A stretch of DNA of 9,451 nt from Thermus kawarayensis JCM 12314 (GTDB lineage: Bacteria; Deinococcota; Deinococci; Deinococcales; Thermaceae). The notes under the pieces are model-generated. The model did no database searches and was not told the DNA's origin. It was given only the letters and a program-made list of their open reading frames with translations. A program made the position numbers and the translations under genes. Positions 8,401 through 9,451 of the stretch are shown piece by piece. The stretch lies in NCBI GenBank assembly GCA_001311545.1, contig BBBL01000041.1, positions 1 through 9,451 on the forward strand, written 5' to 3'. Every line of letters begins with the position of its first letter. The first letter of the stretch is position 1.

Positions 8401-9083
8401 CAGTCCGCCGACTCGTGAACGTCGGTCTGCTCGCCCCAGATCTCCGGGGAGGCGTTGGGCAGGTCGCAGTACCAGTCGTAGAAGCTCAGGGGCACGCCGC
8501 CCAAAAGGGAGAGGAAGCGGCTTCCGGCGGCGTAGGAGATCTGGCTCATGGCGGGGATGGGCGAGAAGCCGATGACCCGGTCCGGGCCGTAACGCTTCAC
8601 CGTGGAGACCACGGCGGCGGCGATGAGCTCCAGAACCTCGTCCCAGGAAGCCCGCCTGAAGCCCCCTTTGCCCCGGGCCTTCTGGTAGCGCTTGCGCTTG
8701 TGGGGGTCGCTCTGAATGGCTTCCCAGGCAGCCACGGGGTCCGGGTGGGCTTTCTTGGCCTCCCGCCAGAGGTCCAAGAGGGCCCCCTTGGCGTAGGGGT
8801 ACTTCACCCGGATGGGGCTATAGAGGTACCAGCTGAAGCTTATGCCCCGCTGGCACCCCCGGGGCTCGTAAGGGGGAAGGCCCGCCTCGAGGCTGGGGTA
8901 GTCCGTGGCCTGGAGCTCCCAGGTGACGATCCCATCCTTGACGAAGACCTCCCAGGAGCAGGAGCCCGTGCAGTTCACCCCGTGGGTGGTGCGCACCCGT
9001 TTGTCGTGCTGGAAACGGTTGCGGTAAAACTCCTCCCACTTCCGCTCCGCCGGATTTTCCATCTCCTTGATCCAGTCCCTCAT
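5495..9083 (-). CDS. narG: NarG, respiratory nitrate reductase alpha (Mo-bisMGD catalytic) subunit, two frame breaks
   Basis: Catalytic subunit that reduces nitrate to nitrite at a Mo-bis-MGD centre on the cytoplasmic side. The start at 9083 has a strong Shine-Dalgarno site and is followed by the conserved N-terminus. His34-x3-Cys38-x3-Cys42-x34-Cys77 has the spacing of the FS0 [4Fe-4S] ligands of E. coli NarG. YDWYCDLP (Asp207) corresponds to the Mo-ligating Asp222 of E. coli, followed by [15 protein letters not shown]. The C-terminal part keeps the NarG block [14 protein letters not shown] near the cofactor domain. The frame is broken twice: near 7666-7669 (TACCCCGCTTGG, one base short) and near 7542-7545 (ATCAACACTGG, expected AACCACTGG for Asn-His-Trp). 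Codons 1-471 are in the first frame, about 471-513 in a second, and the rest in a third. With one base restored at each site the protein has about 1196 residues, close to the usual 1200-1250. The breaks look like sequence errors. Confidence 0.95.
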
Positions 9084-9085
9084 GC

Positions 9086-9451
9086 TTACCTCCTAAGCTG
9101 GGCGCGGATCCGCTCCGCAAGGCTTCTCGGCCGAAGCTGCCAAAGGATGGCCTGGTAAAGGAGAAGCAGGGCCAAGAGCACGAGGCCCGCCACCAGGAAG
9201 CGCCCCAGGTACAGGGAAGGGGGCCGGGGGGCCTCCGGGGACACCTGAACCAAAAAAAGCGGCCAAGCGCTGGCCTCCTCCGCGGTCAGGGGCTTCCCCT
9301 TGTAAGCCTCCCGCATCACGGGGAAAGCCGGGTTCTGGAGCAGGGCCGTTAGCCCCACCTCGCCCCCAAGGCGCTTGGCGGCGTCGGTCAGGTCCCTGCC
9401 CAAAGAACCCCCCCCGAGGAAGCCCACCCCGGCCACGGTGTGGCAGGCCTG
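9086..9451 (-). CDS. narC: NarC, membrane-anchored c-type cytochrome of the nitrate reductase operon (partial, 5' end outside window)
   Basis: The reading frame is open from the window edge to a TAA stop and gives 121 residues. It begins Gln-Ala-Cys-His-Thr, the second half of a CxxCH heme c motif whose first Cys lies just beyond base 9451. A Met about 42 residues later (in NPAFPVM), followed by a KGKPLTAEE segment, is laid out like the axial Met and last helix of a class I cytochrome c domain. After it comes one hydrophobic membrane segment (visible residues about 83-104) and an Arg-rich tail, presumably cytoplasmic. In Thermus, NarC is the first nar gene; it is a periplasm-facing cytochrome needed for active nitrate reductase and joins the NarGHI complex (family knowledge). 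Number of hemes cannot be judged because the N-terminal part is missing. No frame break is seen. The narG start follows after 2 nt. Confidence 0.85.
   Translation of the reverse strand, partial: QACHTVAGVGFLGGGSLGRDLTDAAKRLGGEVGLTALLQNPAFPVMREAYKGKPLTAEEASAWPLFLVQVSPEAPRPPSLYLGRFLVAGLVLLALLLLYQAILWQLRPRSLAERIRAQLRR
9088..9094 (-). promoter_or_regulatory. Shine-Dalgarno site of narG, overlapping the narC stop
   Basis: AGGAGGT lies 4-5 nt before the narG ATG (9083) and shares its last base with the narC TAA stop. It fixes the narG start and suggests translational coupling. Confidence 0.8.

Noticed and set aside
8100..9158. 352-codon open frame on the plus strand opposite the start of narG
   Set aside because: Same reason: low-complexity Gly/Val/Leu composition, no start signal, and full overlap with the conserved NarG N-terminus.
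1..9451. tRNA, CRISPR array, insertion sequence or attachment site
   Set aside because: Nothing with the structure of these was seen; the window is filled by the nar genes, with gaps of at most 11 nt between them.

Overview
The window is almost entirely one minus-strand respiratory nitrate reductase operon. The DNA is GC-rich with strong G/C preference at third codon positions. The gene order, read from high to low coordinates, is narC (3' end only), narG, narH, narJ, narI, narK1, narK2. This order, with a membrane-anchored c-type cytochrome gene directly before narG and two NarK-type transporters at the end, matches the narCGHJIKT operon known from Thermus nitrate-respiring strains. I therefore infer a Thermus species, probably its mobile nitrate-respiration island. 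The species is not identifiable by eye.

Layout: 9451-9086 narC C-terminus (last heme motif and membrane anchor); 9083-5495 narG (Mo-bisMGD catalytic subunit); 5483-3954 narH (iron-sulfur subunit); 3944-3432 narJ (assembly chaperone); 3428-2754 narI (di-heme b membrane subunit); 2750-1425 narK1 and 1428-100 narK2 (two different major-facilitator nitrate/nitrite transporters); 91-61 a GC-rich hairpin just past the last stop, a likely terminator. Bases 1-60 hold nothing I can assign. Gaps between genes are 11, 9, 3, 3 and 2 nt or a 4-nt overlap, and every Shine-Dalgarno sequence overlaps or lies beside the upstream stop, so the genes look translationally coupled. No promoter is visible; it must lie upstream of narC, outside the window.

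How they work together: NarI oxidises membrane quinol and passes electrons through its two b hemes to the Fe-S clusters of NarH, then to NarG, which reduces nitrate to nitrite on the cytoplasmic side. NarJ is needed for cofactor insertion and assembly. NarC is a partner cytochrome of the complex in Thermus. The NarK proteins bring nitrate in and export nitrite.

The main oddity is that five of the seven genes are broken by about 15 single-base frame breaks (narG 2, narH 5, narI 3, narK1 3, narK2 2). Thirteen are clean one-base losses, mostly in short G/C runs, and two are net +1/-2 shifts. Joining the frames restores full-length, motif-complete proteins with no loss of conserved residues. After joining, NarH cysteines fall at the same positions as in E. 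coli NarH. I read this as residual indel error in the assembly, not pseudogenisation. I do not see a previously undescribed system here.
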